Shown here: positions 16,653-25,557 of the stretch, piece by piece
Layout of the letters: every line of letters begins with the position of its first letter
How positions within the stretch are numbered: the stretch's first letter is position 1
Assembly: GCA_963621245.1 (NCBI GenBank)
Contig: CAVFCW010000010.1
Span: 1 to 64,000, forward strand
Source of the DNA: SIG603 sp963621245
GTDB taxonomy: Bacteria; Bacillota; Clostridia; Oscillospirales; Acutalibacteraceae
Reading direction: 5' to 3'
DNA: 64,000 nucleotides
Notes under the pieces: generated by a model
Database searches by the model: none
The model's input: only the letters and a program-made list of their open reading frames with translations
What the model was told of the DNA's origin: nothing
Program-made: the position numbers and the translations under genes

Positions 16653-17348
16653 TCAGGCTTTGTCCTTGCCGAAAAGGAAGGGCTTTGAGAACTTGTTGTT
16701 GAAGAACTCGATGAGCGGGCCCATAAAAAATGCGGTGATTATCGTGCCGATTCCGAGAAGCTCAAAAACCTTGTTTCCCGAAAAATAGAGCGAGGCGGCG
16801 CCGATAAGAACGCATATGAGGTCGGTTCCGATACGGCAGAATTTGAACGGAAGCTTTTTCTTCTCGGAAATGACTATCGGAATTGCATCATAGACGGATA
16901 CGCCAAGGTTGGAAGTCATATAAAGAGAGGAGGCAAAGCACATAACAACAACGCCGATTACGAGCATGACGGCTCTTTGAGGAATGTTCGGCGAGGGCAA
17001 AAAGCACTTTATTCCCCACACGGAAAAATCAACTATATATCCCGTCAAAAAGAGGTTTATGAGCGTTGCTATTCCTATGTAGGACTTATCGAGAAAGAGG
17101 TCGGCTATCAGCAAAACAAAGCTTAGCAGCATGTAGTAAGTGCCGTAGCTCATAAATTTTTCAACAAAACTGACGTGAATTCCCTGGGCGAAGCTCTGGA
17201 AAGGATCGACGCCGAAAAGGGCGCATTTAAAGAAACCGACGGCGAAGGCGCAGATTACGGTTCCGGCTATCGTCATGAAAAGCCTTTTTGAGAATCTCTC
17301 GGGCAAAGCGAAGCTTTTTCCGAAAAGCGAGACAGATTTGTTTTCCAT
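16653..17348 (-). CDS. YitT/YczE-type integral membrane protein
   Basis: 231 aa with about five to six hydrophobic segments after a short charged N-terminus. The pattern FKCALFGVDPFQSFAQG near the start and SNLGVSVYDAIPI later are typical of the YczE/YyaS/YitT families (also called DUF6198), whose function is unknown; transport has been suggested. The ATG at 17348 is preceded by GAGGTAAC. A longer frame reaching 17459 would read through AT-rich intergenic DNA and is rejected. Single gene, divergent from the DUF3842 gene. Confidence 0.8.
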   Translation of the reverse strand: MENKSVSLFGKSFALPERFSKRLFMTIAGTVICAFAVGFFKCALFGVDPFQSFAQGIHVSFVEKFMSYGTYYMLLSFVLLIADLFLDKSYIGIATLINLFLTGYIVDFSVWGIKCFLPSPNIPQRAVMLVIGVVVMCFASSLYMTSNLGVSVYDAIPIVISEKKKLPFKFCRIGTDLICVLIGAASLYFSGNKVFELLGIGTIITAFFMGPLIEFFNNKFSKPFLFGKDKA

Positions 17349-17518
17349 AGTTACCTCATAATTTAAGCAAATATTATCGGTGTTCAAGCGAAATAGCTTG
17401 GCGGAAGAGACGCATCTCATCAGCATATGGATTATAATGTAAAGATAAAAAATATGCAATAATCAAAATAACGGTAAAAATGAGAGAATGAAGAAAATTT
17501 TGTTGAAAAAGCAAATGC

Positions 17519-17547
17519 TTGTAAAGAACGTTTCTTTTTGATACAAT
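17519..17547 (+). promoter_or_regulatory. predicted promoter of DUF3842 gene
   Basis: TTGTAA (17519-17524), 17-nt spacer, TACAAT (17542-17547). Confidence 0.5.
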
Positions 17548-17588
17548 AAACAAAACATTAGACTTAAATTTAAGTATGAGGTAAGAGG

Positions 17589-17993
17589 ATGAATATACTT
17601 GTAATAGACGCTCAGGGCGGAGGAATAGGACGACAGCTTGTAAGCGGTATCAAAGAGAAAATTCCGAGCGCATCGGTTACTGCGGTGGGCACAAACAGCG
17701 CCGCCACGAGCGCCATGCTGAAGGCTGGAGCCGACGTAGCGGCAACGGGAGAGAATGCGGTTAAAGTGGGCGCAAGAAAGGCAGACGTGATTGTCGGCCC
17801 AATAGGAATTGTGATTGCCGATTCACTTTACGGCGAGATTACGCCCGAAATGGCGGTTGCCGTGGGAAGCAGCGACGCCAAAAAAATACTTATACCGATA
17901 AACCACTGCGACAATGTTATAGCGGGTGTGCCCGATTTGAGCGTTGGCAGACTTATCGAGTCGGCACTCAATCTTATTGCCGAATGCGAATAA
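17589..17993 (+). CDS. DUF3842 family protein
   Basis: 134 aa, compact and cytosolic. The N-terminus NILVIDAQGGGIGRQL has the look of a Rossmann-like nucleotide-binding strand-loop-helix. The rest is rich in small residues, with GPIGIVIADSLYGEITPEMA in the middle and IPINHC near the end, which is the DUF3842 pattern found across Clostridia. No function is known. It has its own promoter and is followed by the T-box leader of cysE, with no terminator seen between. Confidence 0.85.
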   Translation: MNILVIDAQGGGIGRQLVSGIKEKIPSASVTAVGTNSAATSAMLKAGADVAATGENAVKVGARKADVIVGPIGIVIADSLYGEITPEMAVAVGSSDAKKILIPINHCDNVIAGVPDLSVGRLIESALNLIAECE

Positions 17994-18025
17994 AAAAGAC
18001 AATCGGCAAATATTTGTATTTTTAC

Positions 18026-18053
18026 TTTACAAAATTCAATTTTTGATTATAAT
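18026..18053 (+). promoter_or_regulatory. predicted promoter of T-box-cysE-cysS
   Basis: TTTACA (18026-18031), 16-nt spacer, TATAAT (18048-18053). Confidence 0.6.
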
Positions 18054-18058
18054 TTAAG

Positions 18059-18298
18059 TTAAATGCATTGATCGGAAAGAGTAGTTTTTTGACGGCGCAA
18101 CAGAAAGTCAGGGTCATCGGCTGAGAGCCCGAACGGCGTCAGGGAAATGAAGTGCGTCCGTGAGCAGACGAGGGGAAATTAAGTATCTTCGTTCGAATGC
18201 CGCAAAATCGGCAGGCTGCGTTAAAGCCCAAGAGTGACAAATCGAAGTGGAACCGCGAATTTTCGCCTTCGGTACCGTTTGGTATCGGAGGCTTTTTT
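18059..18298 (+). promoter_or_regulatory. T-box leader of cysE-cysS (tRNA-Cys sensing)
   Basis: The T-box core TGGAACCGCG is at 18248-18257. It is followed by a terminator stem GCCTTCGGTACC/GGTATCGGAGGC (18265-18292, two G-U pairs) and six T. Upstream are an AGAGTAG motif and GC-rich stem I sequence. A TGC codon at 18153-18155 could be the Cys specifier, which fits the downstream genes, but I did not fold the RNA. Uncharged tRNA-Cys would favour the antiterminator and switch on cysteine synthesis and charging. Confidence 0.9.
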
Positions 18299-18325
18299 GT
18301 TTATCAAAGAGGAGAGAAGGATTAT

Positions 18326-19012
18326 ATGTTTGATAAGCTGAAGGCAGAGCTTGATCTCGTTATGGAGAGAGATCCCGCGGCAAGGTCAAGACTTGAGGTC
18401 TATCTTTTGTATTCGGGCTTCAAGGCGATAAGGTCATACCGCAAGGCGCACTGGTTTCAGACGCACGGCATGAAGTTTATCGCAAGGTTTATTTCTCAGA
18501 GATCACGCCACAAGACGGGAATAGAAATTCACCCCGGAGCAACGATAGGCAAAAATCTGTTTATCGATCACGGCATGGGCGTAGTTATAGGAGAAACAAC
18601 CGAAATCGGCGACAACTGCACGCTTTACCAGGGTGTAACCTTGGGCGGAACGGGAAAAGATCAGGGAAAACGCCACCCGACTCTCGGAAACAACGTGCTT
18701 GTAGGTTCGGGAGCTAAGGTTCTCGGTCCGTTCAAAGTGGGAGACAACGCAAGAATTGCGGCTGGTGCCGTTGTTTTGAGCGAGGTGCCGGCAAATGCCA
18801 CGGCAGTCGGTGTGCCCGCAAGAATAGTGAGACTCAACGGCGAGAGAGTTAATTCCGACCTCGACCAAATTCATGTTTCAGACCCTGTTTCTCAGGAGCT
18901 TTGCAGACTTCAGCTTGAGCTTGACTCGGCATGGAAGGTAATAAACGAACTTAGCCGAAGAGTTGAGTCTGAAGAAAAAAGAGAAGAAGACAAAGAAGAA
19001 ATTTCAGAATAA
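18326..19012 (+). CDS. cysE: serine O-acetyltransferase
   Basis: Makes O-acetylserine from serine and acetyl-CoA, the committed step of cysteine synthesis. 228 aa. The N-terminal helical domain is short. Hexapeptide repeats of the left-handed beta-helix follow, with the active-site block HPGATIG...DHGMGVVIGET and the loop GGTGKDQGKRHP. The charged C-terminal tail, Glu/Lys-rich and probably coiled, is unusual. The ATG at 18326 follows GGAGAGAAGGA. The longer open frame from 18197 runs through the T-box terminator and is rejected. Confidence 0.95.
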   Translation: MFDKLKAELDLVMERDPAARSRLEVYLLYSGFKAIRSYRKAHWFQTHGMKFIARFISQRSRHKTGIEIHPGATIGKNLFIDHGMGVVIGETTEIGDNCTLYQGVTLGGTGKDQGKRHPTLGNNVLVGSGAKVLGPFKVGDNARIAAGAVVLSEVPANATAVGVPARIVRLNGERVNSDLDQIHVSDPVSQELCRLQLELDSAWKVINELSRRVESEEKREEDKEEISE

Positions 19013-19040
19013 ATCCCATTAAATATAAAGGAGAAAGCAT

Positions 19041-20459
19041 ATGAGGCTTTATAACACACTCACAAGAACAAGAGACGAATTTGTACCGCACGAGGCCGGT
19101 AAGGTAAAAATGTACACTTGCGGCCCTACCGTTTATCATTTTGCACACATCGGAAACCTCAGAACCTACATCATGGAGGACGTTCTCGAGAAGTTCCTCA
19201 GATTCGAGGGCTATGACGTAACGAGAGCGATGAACATCACCGACGTCGGCCACCTTTCGAGCGACGCCGATACGGGCGAGGACAAGATGCTAAAGGGCGC
19301 AAGAAGAGAGCACAAGACCGTTCTTGAGATTGCAAAGTACTACACCGATGCTTTCTTTGCCGACTGCAAGAAGCTCAACATTAAATATCCCGATATTGTT
19401 TCTCCCGCAACGGACAACATCCCCGAGTATATCGACATGATAACAAGACTTCTCGAAAAGGGTTATGCTTATCAGGCCGGCGGAAACGTATATTTCGATA
19501 CTTCAAAGCTTAAAAATTACTATGTTTTCGGAAACGTGGACGAGAACGACCTCGCTGTAGGCGTTCGTGACAGCGTTGAAGAGGACGGCAACAAGAAGAA
19601 CAAAACCGACTTCGTGCTTTGGTTCACAAAGTCCAAGTTTGACGATCAGGAGCTCAAGTGGGATTCTCCGTGGGGCTACGGCTACCCGGGCTGGCACATT
19701 GAGTGCTCTTGCATCTCGATTAAGTACCTCGGCGAATACCTCGATATTCACTGCGGCGGAATAGACAACGCATTCCCTCACCACACAAACGAGATTGCCC
19801 AGTCAGAGGCTTACCTCGGACATCCGTGGTGCAAAAACTGGTTCCACGTTCTTCACCTCAATGACGAAACGGGCAAGATGAGCAAATCAAAGGGAGATTT
19901 CCTCACGGTTTCTCTTCTCGAGGAAAAGGGATACGATCCCATCGCTTACAGATTTTTCTGCTTGCAGTCCCATTACAGAAAACCGCTTGTTTTCTCTTAT
20001 CAGAATCTTGATAACGCCGTCACGGCTTATGATAAGCTTGTGAAGAAAATCGCCGCAATCAAGGATGAGGGCGAAGTTGATATGAACGTGGCGGACGAGC
20101 AGAAGAAGATATTCATTCAGCTTGTTGGAAACGACCTCACAACCTCACTTGGCATAACAAAGGTCTATGATGTTTTGAAGCTTGATACAAACGGCGCAAC
20201 CAAGAGATATATCATCGGCGAGTTTGATAAGGTTCTCGGATTGAACCTTTTAAATCCGAACAAGAAGCCCGCAAGTCACGGTGATGTGACACCTGAGGAG
20301 GCTGCCGAGATTGAAGCTTTGATCGCAAAGAGAACAGAAGCAAGAAAGAACAAGGACTGGGCGGCTGCCGACGCAATCCGTGACGAGCTTAACGCAAAGG
20401 GCGTAACGGTTAAAGATACCGCAAACGGCATTGAGTGGACGGTTTCTAAGAAAGCTTAA
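19041..20459 (+). CDS. cysS: cysteinyl-tRNA synthetase
   Basis: Class Ia synthetase charging tRNA-Cys, 472 aa. The first zinc-ligand Cys is Cys27 in YTCGPTVY. HIGN (36-39) is the HIGH-type ATP motif and GKMSKSKG the KMSKS motif. GWHIECS and HHTNEIAQ are conserved zinc and catalytic blocks. AAGGAG precedes the ATG, 28 nt after cysE, so both respond to the same T-box. A strong terminator follows. Confidence 0.97.
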   Translation: MRLYNTLTRTRDEFVPHEAGKVKMYTCGPTVYHFAHIGNLRTYIMEDVLEKFLRFEGYDVTRAMNITDVGHLSSDADTGEDKMLKGARREHKTVLEIAKYYTDAFFADCKKLNIKYPDIVSPATDNIPEYIDMITRLLEKGYAYQAGGNVYFDTSKLKNYYVFGNVDENDLAVGVRDSVEEDGNKKNKTDFVLWFTKSKFDDQELKWDSPWGYGYPGWHIECSCISIKYLGEYLDIHCGGIDNAFPHHTNEIAQSEAYLGHPWCKNWFHVLHLNDETGKMSKSKGDFLTVSLLEEKGYDPIAYRFFCLQSHYRKPLVFSYQNLDNAVTAYDKLVKKIAAIKDEGEVDMNVADEQKKIFIQLVGNDLTTSLGITKVYDVLKLDTNGATKRYIIGEFDKVLGLNLLNPNKKPASHGDVTPEEAAEIEALIAKRTEARKNKDWAAADAIRDELNAKGVTVKDTANGIEWTVSKKA

Positions 20460-20505
20460 GCAAAAAACGAGCTAAGTTTTCCACTTCCAATAAAAATATG
20501 TTGAA

Positions 20506-20548
20506 AAATCGGACGCTGTTTTATGCGGCGTCCGATTTGTTTTGCCCT
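20506..20548 (+). terminator. cysE-cysS terminator
   Basis: A perfect 11-bp stem AAATCGGACGC/GCGTCCGATTT with an 11-nt loop, followed by a T-rich tract. Confidence 0.85.
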
Positions 20549-20765
20549 TTTTGTCGAGAAATGAGAATAAGCGGTGTTGCTTTTCAACAAAGCTTAAATA
20601 ATCGTTGAAAACTTTGCTCCCAAAATTTTTTTGAGAGGACAAAAACTTTGTCCGTTTTCTGTCCGTATCAGACTGATATAATTTAGTCACAACAAAGGAA
20701 AACAAAGAGAAAAAGAAAACAAAAACAACTATATTACAAATATTAAAGGAAAAGGAGATTTTATT
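20549..20765 (+). other. intergenic stretch before small peptide gene
   Basis: No long gene. It contains a perfect 7-bp inverted repeat GGACAAA/TTTGTCC (20637-20653), an extended -10 promoter and a purine-rich leader leading to the small peptide gene. Confidence 0.55.
20674..20682 (+). promoter_or_regulatory. extended -10 promoter of the small peptide unit
   Basis: TGATATAAT is a perfect extended -10 element (TGn plus TATAAT). No good -35 lies at the usual spacing, as is tolerated for this class. The repeat GGACAAA/TTTGTCC sits just upstream. Confidence 0.55.
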
Positions 20766-20849
20766 ATGACAATCGCAATGGCAGCATTCGGAGCATCGGC
20801 AATAGTGATTTGCTTCATGGGAAAAGGAACTCCGTTCGGTAAAGCTTAA
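20766..20849 (+). CDS. predicted 27-aa hydrophobic peptide
   Basis: An ATG with AAGGAGA at good spacing opens a 27-codon frame. Residues 2-18 (TIAMAAFGASAIVICFM) form a hydrophobic helix with one Cys. The tail GKGTPFGKA is short and basic. The frame is too short to be convincing by coding statistics, but it has an extended -10 promoter about 85 nt upstream, a ribosome binding site, and an intrinsic terminator about 160 nt downstream. It could be a membrane micropeptide, a leader or secreted peptide, or a toxin-like peptide. I do not recognise the family. Confidence 0.5.
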   Translation: MTIAMAAFGASAIVICFMGKGTPFGKA

Positions 20850-21007
20850 TTTAAAACGGAAAAGATAAAGAAAATATTAAAATGCACAGTAAAATTTTTG
20901 AGACTGTCGGAGAAAACCGAAAGAAAGTCTATCCGCACACGGATTTATTTTGAGAGAGTGCGGCACATAAATTTGATTACAACCCTTCAATAACATACCT
21001 TATACCT
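20850..21007 (+). other. 3' region of the small peptide transcript
   Basis: No convincing gene. CCGCAC and GTGCGG form a 6-bp inverted repeat (about 20932-20965), and the strand could be a structured RNA. A 23-codon frame from 20882 lacks a ribosome binding site. Confidence 0.35.
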
Positions 21008-21054
21008 AAAACAAGAACGGCGATCGCTTAAAGCGGATGCCGTTTTTGTTTTTT
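21008..21054 (+). terminator. terminator of the small peptide unit
   Basis: A 14-bp stem AAAACAAGAACGGC/GCCGTTTTTGTTTT (one G-U) has an inner ATCGCT/AGCGGAT pairing and ends in a T-rich run. Confidence 0.8.
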
Positions 21055-21073
21055 GTACCAAAATGCTTTTCTA

Positions 21074-21102
21074 TTGAAAAAAGGGCGGTGTTACTGTAAA
21101 AT
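21074..21102 (+). promoter_or_regulatory. predicted dusB promoter
   Basis: TTGAAA (21074-21079), 17-nt spacer, TAAAAT (21097-21102). Confidence 0.6.
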
Positions 21103-21137
21103 GAAATCAAAATTTACGCAAGGAAAAGAAACATAAG

Positions 21138-22127
21138 ATGAAAATAGGAAATTTGGAAATAAACGGTCAGGCAATTTTGGCACCGATGGCGGGAGCCACC
21201 GACGCAACTTTCAGAAAGGTTTGCTCCGACTTCGGCGCCGCCTACACCGTGACCGAAATGGTCTCTTCAAAGGCTATCACATTCGGTCAGAAAAACACAT
21301 ATGAAATTATGAATCTCGAAAAAGACAACCACCCCGTTGCCATTCAGATTTTCGGTGACGATCCGTTTACCATGGCGCGTGCGGCGCAAAAGGCAATGGA
21401 TTTCAATCCCGATATGATTGATATAAATATGGGCTGTCCCGTGCCGAAAATTGCGGGAAACGGTTCGGGAAGCGCGCTGATGAAAAAGCCGGATTTGTGC
21501 GGAAATATCGTCAGAGCCGTTAAGCAGTCGGTTCCCGTTCCCGTTACGGTGAAAATTCGCAAGGGTTGGGACGAAAACAGCGTGAACGCAGTAGAAGTTG
21601 CAAAAATATGCGAGGAAGCGGGCGCTGACGCAATAGCCGTTCACGGCAGAACGAGGGCGCAGATGTATGAGCCGCCCGCCGACTGGGAGATTATCCGCCT
21701 TGTAAAAAAAGCCGTCAGCATACCCGTTATCGGAAACGGTGACGTAAAGGACGCTACCTCTGCCGCACTTATGATTGACAAAACCGCATGTGATGCCGTT
21801 ATGATAGGCAGAGCGGCACTCGGAAATCCTTGGATTTTCAGAGAGATTAACGCTTGTCTTCGTGAGGACGTGAGAATTATGCCGCCGCCTTCGATTGAAG
21901 AAAGAATAGTTGTTATAAGAAAACATATCGGCGCCATGTGCGAGGAAAAGGGAGAAGTGCGCGCAATGAAAGAGGCAAGAAAGCATGTCGGCTGGTATTT
22001 GCACGGAATGAGAAACGCCGCCGAATTCAGAAGAAGAGCGGGTTATCTCTCGGCATTATCGGAGCTTGACGAACTTTTGAGGGATGTTTACATTGCCAAC
22101 AAAATTACAGACGAGGACGAAGATTAA
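21138..22127 (+). CDS. dusB: tRNA dihydrouridine synthase (DusB type)
   Basis: FMN-dependent reduction of uridines in the tRNA D-loop. 329 aa TIM-barrel. The N-terminal LAPMAGATDATFR and the catalytic block NMGCPVPKIAGNGSGSAL with Cys100 are clear, as are VHGRTR and PVIGNGDV (FMN phosphate binding). The ribosome binding site is weak, an AAGGAAAAG somewhat far from the ATG. It lies 2 nt before polA and probably forms an operon with polA, rlmA and the nitroreductase. Confidence 0.95.
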   Translation: MKIGNLEINGQAILAPMAGATDATFRKVCSDFGAAYTVTEMVSSKAITFGQKNTYEIMNLEKDNHPVAIQIFGDDPFTMARAAQKAMDFNPDMIDINMGCPVPKIAGNGSGSALMKKPDLCGNIVRAVKQSVPVPVTVKIRKGWDENSVNAVEVAKICEEAGADAIAVHGRTRAQMYEPPADWEIIRLVKKAVSIPVIGNGDVKDATSAALMIDKTACDAVMIGRAALGNPWIFREINACLREDVRIMPPPSIEERIVVIRKHIGAMCEEKGEVRAMKEARKHVGWYLHGMRNAAEFRRRAGYLSALSELDELLRDVYIANKITDEDED

Positions 22128-22129
22128 AA

Positions 22130-24730
22130 ATGAAACTTCTTGTTATTGACGGAAACAGTATTGCAAACCGTGCGTACTGGGGAATAAAGGGTCTCACAAC
22201 AAAAAGCGGTGAGCACACAAATGCGATTTACGGATTTCTCTCGATAGTTAACAAAATAAAATCGGAGCTTGAACCGGACGGAATAGCAGTCGCATTCGAT
22301 TTGCACGCACCCACATTCAGACATAAGGCGTATGCGGGCTACAAGGCCGGAAGAAAACCGATGGAACCCGAGTTTGCATCGCAGATGCCTGTTTTAAAGG
22401 AACTTTTGGGCTATTTGGGTTACACGATAGTTTCGCTTGAGGGATACGAGGCGGACGATATTCTCGGCACGCTTGCAAAAAAATGCGAGAGCACGGGCGA
22501 CACCTGTTTTATCGCAACGGGCGACAGAGACAGCCTTCAGCTTGTTTCGGACGCCACGACGGTTCGCCTTGCGACGACAAAATTCGGAAAAAGCGCAGTC
22601 ACGCTGTACGATGTGGATAAGGTAAAAGAAGTTTACGGCGTAAGCCCCCCGCAGCTTATCGATATAAAGGCAATTCAGGGCGATACATCGGATAAAATTC
22701 CCGGTGCGGCGGGAATCGGCGAAAAAGGCGCAAAGGAGCTCATATCAAAGTTCGGATCGGTTGAGAATATCTATTCTCATATTGACGAGCTTGACATCAA
22801 GCCGACACACAAAAAGAAGCTTATCGAGTCGAAAGATATGGTTGAGCTCTCTTATTTTCTCGGAAAAATTGACACGAATGTGCCGATTGATACCGAAATC
22901 GAGCATTACAGAATAAAGCCCATAGATATGCCGAAAGCTTCGGCACTTATGACGAGGCTTGAGCTTTTCAAGCTTATGGGCGAGATGAATATTTCTTTTG
23001 GCACGGCTTCTTTGGCGCAAGACGGTGAAGAGGATACGGAAAAAGTTAACTTCTCTCATGTCCGTCTTTCGGACGGTGCGTCACTTCTTGCGATGACGGC
23101 TGACGAGGGAAAAGCTTATTTTGTGAACGATTACGACGATGACGGCGAGATAACGGCTATGTATTTCACCGTCGGCGAGAAGGTTTATTCCTTTAAGCCG
23201 AGCGATATTTTTCTCAGAAGTTTTTGTGAAAACGAATCGATTGAAAAGTATTCGAGCGATGTAAAACTTTTCCACAAGGTTCTTATGAAAAAAGGCATAA
23301 GCCTTAAGAATATCAAGTCCGATGCCGTGCTGGCGGCTTATCTTCTCAATCCGTCTGAGAAAAAATTAAAAATCACACGCTTTGAAAAGCTTCTTCGACT
23401 TGAAGCGGAGTACTCTTCTCCCGTGCCCGAGTTTGAGGACAAAAATGCTGCAGCAGCGGCGGCTTTTCCCGTGCTTTGCGAGAAGCTAAAAAAGGAGATA
23501 GACGCAAGAAATCAGACGGAGCTTCTCGAAAAGACCGAGATTCCCTTTGCCGAGGTTTTGGCGGCAATGGAAATTGAGGGCGTTATGGTGAACCGTGAGG
23601 ATATTGTTTCTTACGGCGAAAAGCTGAAAGAGAGAAAAGACGAACTCGAAAAGAAGATTAAGGAGCAGACGGGCGATATAAACTTAAATTCTCCCAAACA
23701 GCTCGGCACGGTTCTTTTTGAGGACATGGGCCTTCCGCACGGCAAGAAAACAAAGACGGGATATTCGACAGACGCATCCATTTTGGAGCCGCTCAAATGG
23801 GAATATCCGATTGTTGCGGATATTCTCGAGTACAAGGCACTCGGAAAGCTCTATTCAACCTATGTTGAGGGACTTTTGAAGGTTATCGGCGAGGACGGAA
23901 GAATTCACTCCACGTTCAATCAGACGGAGACAAGAACGGGAAGAATAAGCTCGACAAATCCAAATCTTCAAAATATTCCCGTGAGGACGGAGCTTGGCAG
24001 GGAGATGAGAAAATTCTTTGTCGCAAAGGAGAACTGCGTGCTTGTGGACGCCGACTACTCACAGATTGAACTGAGAGTTTTGGCTCACGTGGCTAACGAC
24101 AAAGTTATGATTGAGAGCTTTAACGAGGGAAAAGATATTCACAGAGCGACTGCCGCAAGGGTTTTCGGTTTGCCCGAGGAGATGGTCACGCCATCTATGA
24201 GATCGAGCGCAAAGGCGGTAAACTTCGGCATCGTCTACGGTATGGGTGCGTTTTCTCTCTCTAAGGATATAGGCGTAAGCGTTAAAGAGGCAAAAGCTTA
24301 TATCGACGAGTACCTCAAAAACTTCAGCGGCGTCCGTGACTACATGGAAAAAGTTATCGCAGACGCAAAGAAGAACGGCTATGCCGAGGATATTTTCGGC
24401 AGAAGAAGATATTTGCCGGAGCTTGCAAGCTCAAATGCGATGGAAAGAGCTCAGGGCGAGAGAATAGCGAGAAATATGCCCATTCAGGGAGCGGCGGCAG
24501 ATATAATAAAGATCGCCATGATACATGTTTATTCGAGGCTCAAAAAAGAGATGCCTAAGGCAAAGCTTATTTTACAGATACACGATGAATTGATCGTGGA
24601 GTGCCCAGAGAGCGATGCAGAGGCTGTAAAAAATATTCTCGAGGAAGAGATGTCGGGAGCCGTAAATATGGCGGTGCCCATGACTGCGGACGCACACATC
24701 GGAAAAACTTGGTATCAGGCGAAGGGATAA
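22130..24730 (+). CDS. polA: DNA polymerase I
   Basis: 866 aa. Residues 1-290 are the 5'-3' exonuclease domain (DGNSIANRAY, YEADDILGTLA, GDTSDKIPG). Residues about 300-470 are shaped like the 3'-5' exonuclease domain, but I see no DxE or YxxxD catalytic residues, so proofreading is probably lost, as in many Gram-positive PolA. Residues about 480-866 are the polymerase with DYSQIELR (motif A), AKAVNFGIVYG (motif B) and QIHDELIVE (motif C). It serves repair and Okazaki-fragment maturation. Confidence 0.96.
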   Translation: MKLLVIDGNSIANRAYWGIKGLTTKSGEHTNAIYGFLSIVNKIKSELEPDGIAVAFDLHAPTFRHKAYAGYKAGRKPMEPEFASQMPVLKELLGYLGYTIVSLEGYEADDILGTLAKKCESTGDTCFIATGDRDSLQLVSDATTVRLATTKFGKSAVTLYDVDKVKEVYGVSPPQLIDIKAIQGDTSDKIPGAAGIGEKGAKELISKFGSVENIYSHIDELDIKPTHKKKLIESKDMVELSYFLGKIDTNVPIDTEIEHYRIKPIDMPKASALMTRLELFKLMGEMNISFGTASLAQDGEEDTEKVNFSHVRLSDGASLLAMTADEGKAYFVNDYDDDGEITAMYFTVGEKVYSFKPSDIFLRSFCENESIEKYSSDVKLFHKVLMKKGISLKNIKSDAVLAAYLLNPSEKKLKITRFEKLLRLEAEYSSPVPEFEDKNAAAAAAFPVLCEKLKKEIDARNQTELLEKTEIPFAEVLAAMEIEGVMVNREDIVSYGEKLKERKDELEKKIKEQTGDINLNSPKQLGTVLFEDMGLPHGKKTKTGYSTDASILEPLKWEYPIVADILEYKALGKLYSTYVEGLLKVIGEDGRIHSTFNQTETRTGRISSTNPNLQNIPVRTELGREMRKFFVAKENCVLVDADYSQIELRVLAHVANDKVMIESFNEGKDIHRATAARVFGLPEEMVTPSMRSSAKAVNFGIVYGMGAFSLSKDIGVSVKEAKAYIDEYLKNFSGVRDYMEKVIADAKKNGYAEDIFGRRRYLPELASSNAMERAQGERIARNMPIQGAAADIIKIAMIHVYSRLKKEMPKAKLILQIHDELIVECPESDAEAVKNILEEEMSGAVNMAVPMTADAHIGKTWYQAKG

Positions 24731-24734
24731 GAAA

Positions 24735-25556
24735 ATGATTGAACCTATACTTTTTTGTTGTCCCGTTTGCGGACAGAGCCTGAAACTTGAGGGAAATTCT
24801 CTTGTTTGCGAAAACAGTGAGAAAAAACACTCTTTCGACCTTGCAAGACAGGGCTATGTGCACCTTGTTAAGTCGAACAAAATGCACTCCAAAAACCCCG
24901 GAGACACCGCACTTATGGTAAATTCGAGAAGAGAATTTCTGGAGGCTGGCTACTACGGCATTTTTGCCGATGAGCTTTTGCGCCTTGCCGAAAAATACGG
25001 CACGGAAAATTCCGTGATTCTCGACTGCGGATGCGGCGAGGGATATTACACCGAAAAACTTGCTGGGAAATACTCGAAAGTTCACGGCTTTGATATTTCT
25101 AAGCTTGCCGTGAAAGCGGCGGCGGGGAAATATAAAAATATTAATTTTGCCGTTGCAAGCGTGTTTGATATTCCTTTTGCGGACGCAAGCGCCGACATTC
25201 TCACCGATGTTTTTTCGCCGCTTGCCGAAAAGGAGTTTTTGAGAGTTCTCAAAAAGGGCGGAGTTTTCATCTATGCCGTTCCGGGGGAGAGACATTTGTG
25301 GGGACTTAAAGAGGTTCTGTACGAAAATCCTTACGAGAATGAGCACAAAGACACCGACTACGAGGGCTTTTCTCTTCTCGAGAGGGTGAGCGTCAAGGGA
25401 GAAATTCATCTTGACGAAAACCGTCAGATTATGAACCTTTTCAGCATGACGCCGTACTACTGGAAAACGGATATAATGGGCAGTGAGAGACTTAAGAAAC
25501 TCAATTCGCTCGATACGGAAATTCACTTTGATTTTCTTGTTTACAGAAAGGACTGA
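24735..25556 (+). CDS. 23S rRNA (guanine-N1)-methyltransferase, RlmA family
   Basis: 273 aa. The N-terminal zinc knuckle has Cys9/Cys12, Cys25 and a His near 32, followed by FDLARQGYVHL, the hallmark of the RlmA family. The SAM site is LDCGCGEGYYT. The family methylates N1 of G745 or G748 of 23S rRNA; the target base is not decidable here. It starts 4 nt after polA and ends 1 nt before the nitroreductase start. Confidence 0.9.
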   Translation: MIEPILFCCPVCGQSLKLEGNSLVCENSEKKHSFDLARQGYVHLVKSNKMHSKNPGDTALMVNSRREFLEAGYYGIFADELLRLAEKYGTENSVILDCGCGEGYYTEKLAGKYSKVHGFDISKLAVKAAAGKYKNINFAVASVFDIPFADASADILTDVFSPLAEKEFLRVLKKGGVFIYAVPGERHLWGLKEVLYENPYENEHKDTDYEGFSLLERVSVKGEIHLDENRQIMNLFSMTPYYWKTDIMGSERLKKLNSLDTEIHFDFLVYRKD

Positions 25557-25557
25557 A

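Noticed and set aside
18197..18325. 43-codon N-terminal extension of cysE
   Set aside because: It reads through the T-box terminator. A better start with a ribosome binding site lies at 18326.
20882..20953. 23-codon frame in the cysS-dusB gap
   Set aside because: No ribosome binding site, and composition unlike a protein; probably chance.
21267..22004. 245-codon minus-strand frame
   Set aside because: Antisense to dusB; no motifs and no ribosome binding site.
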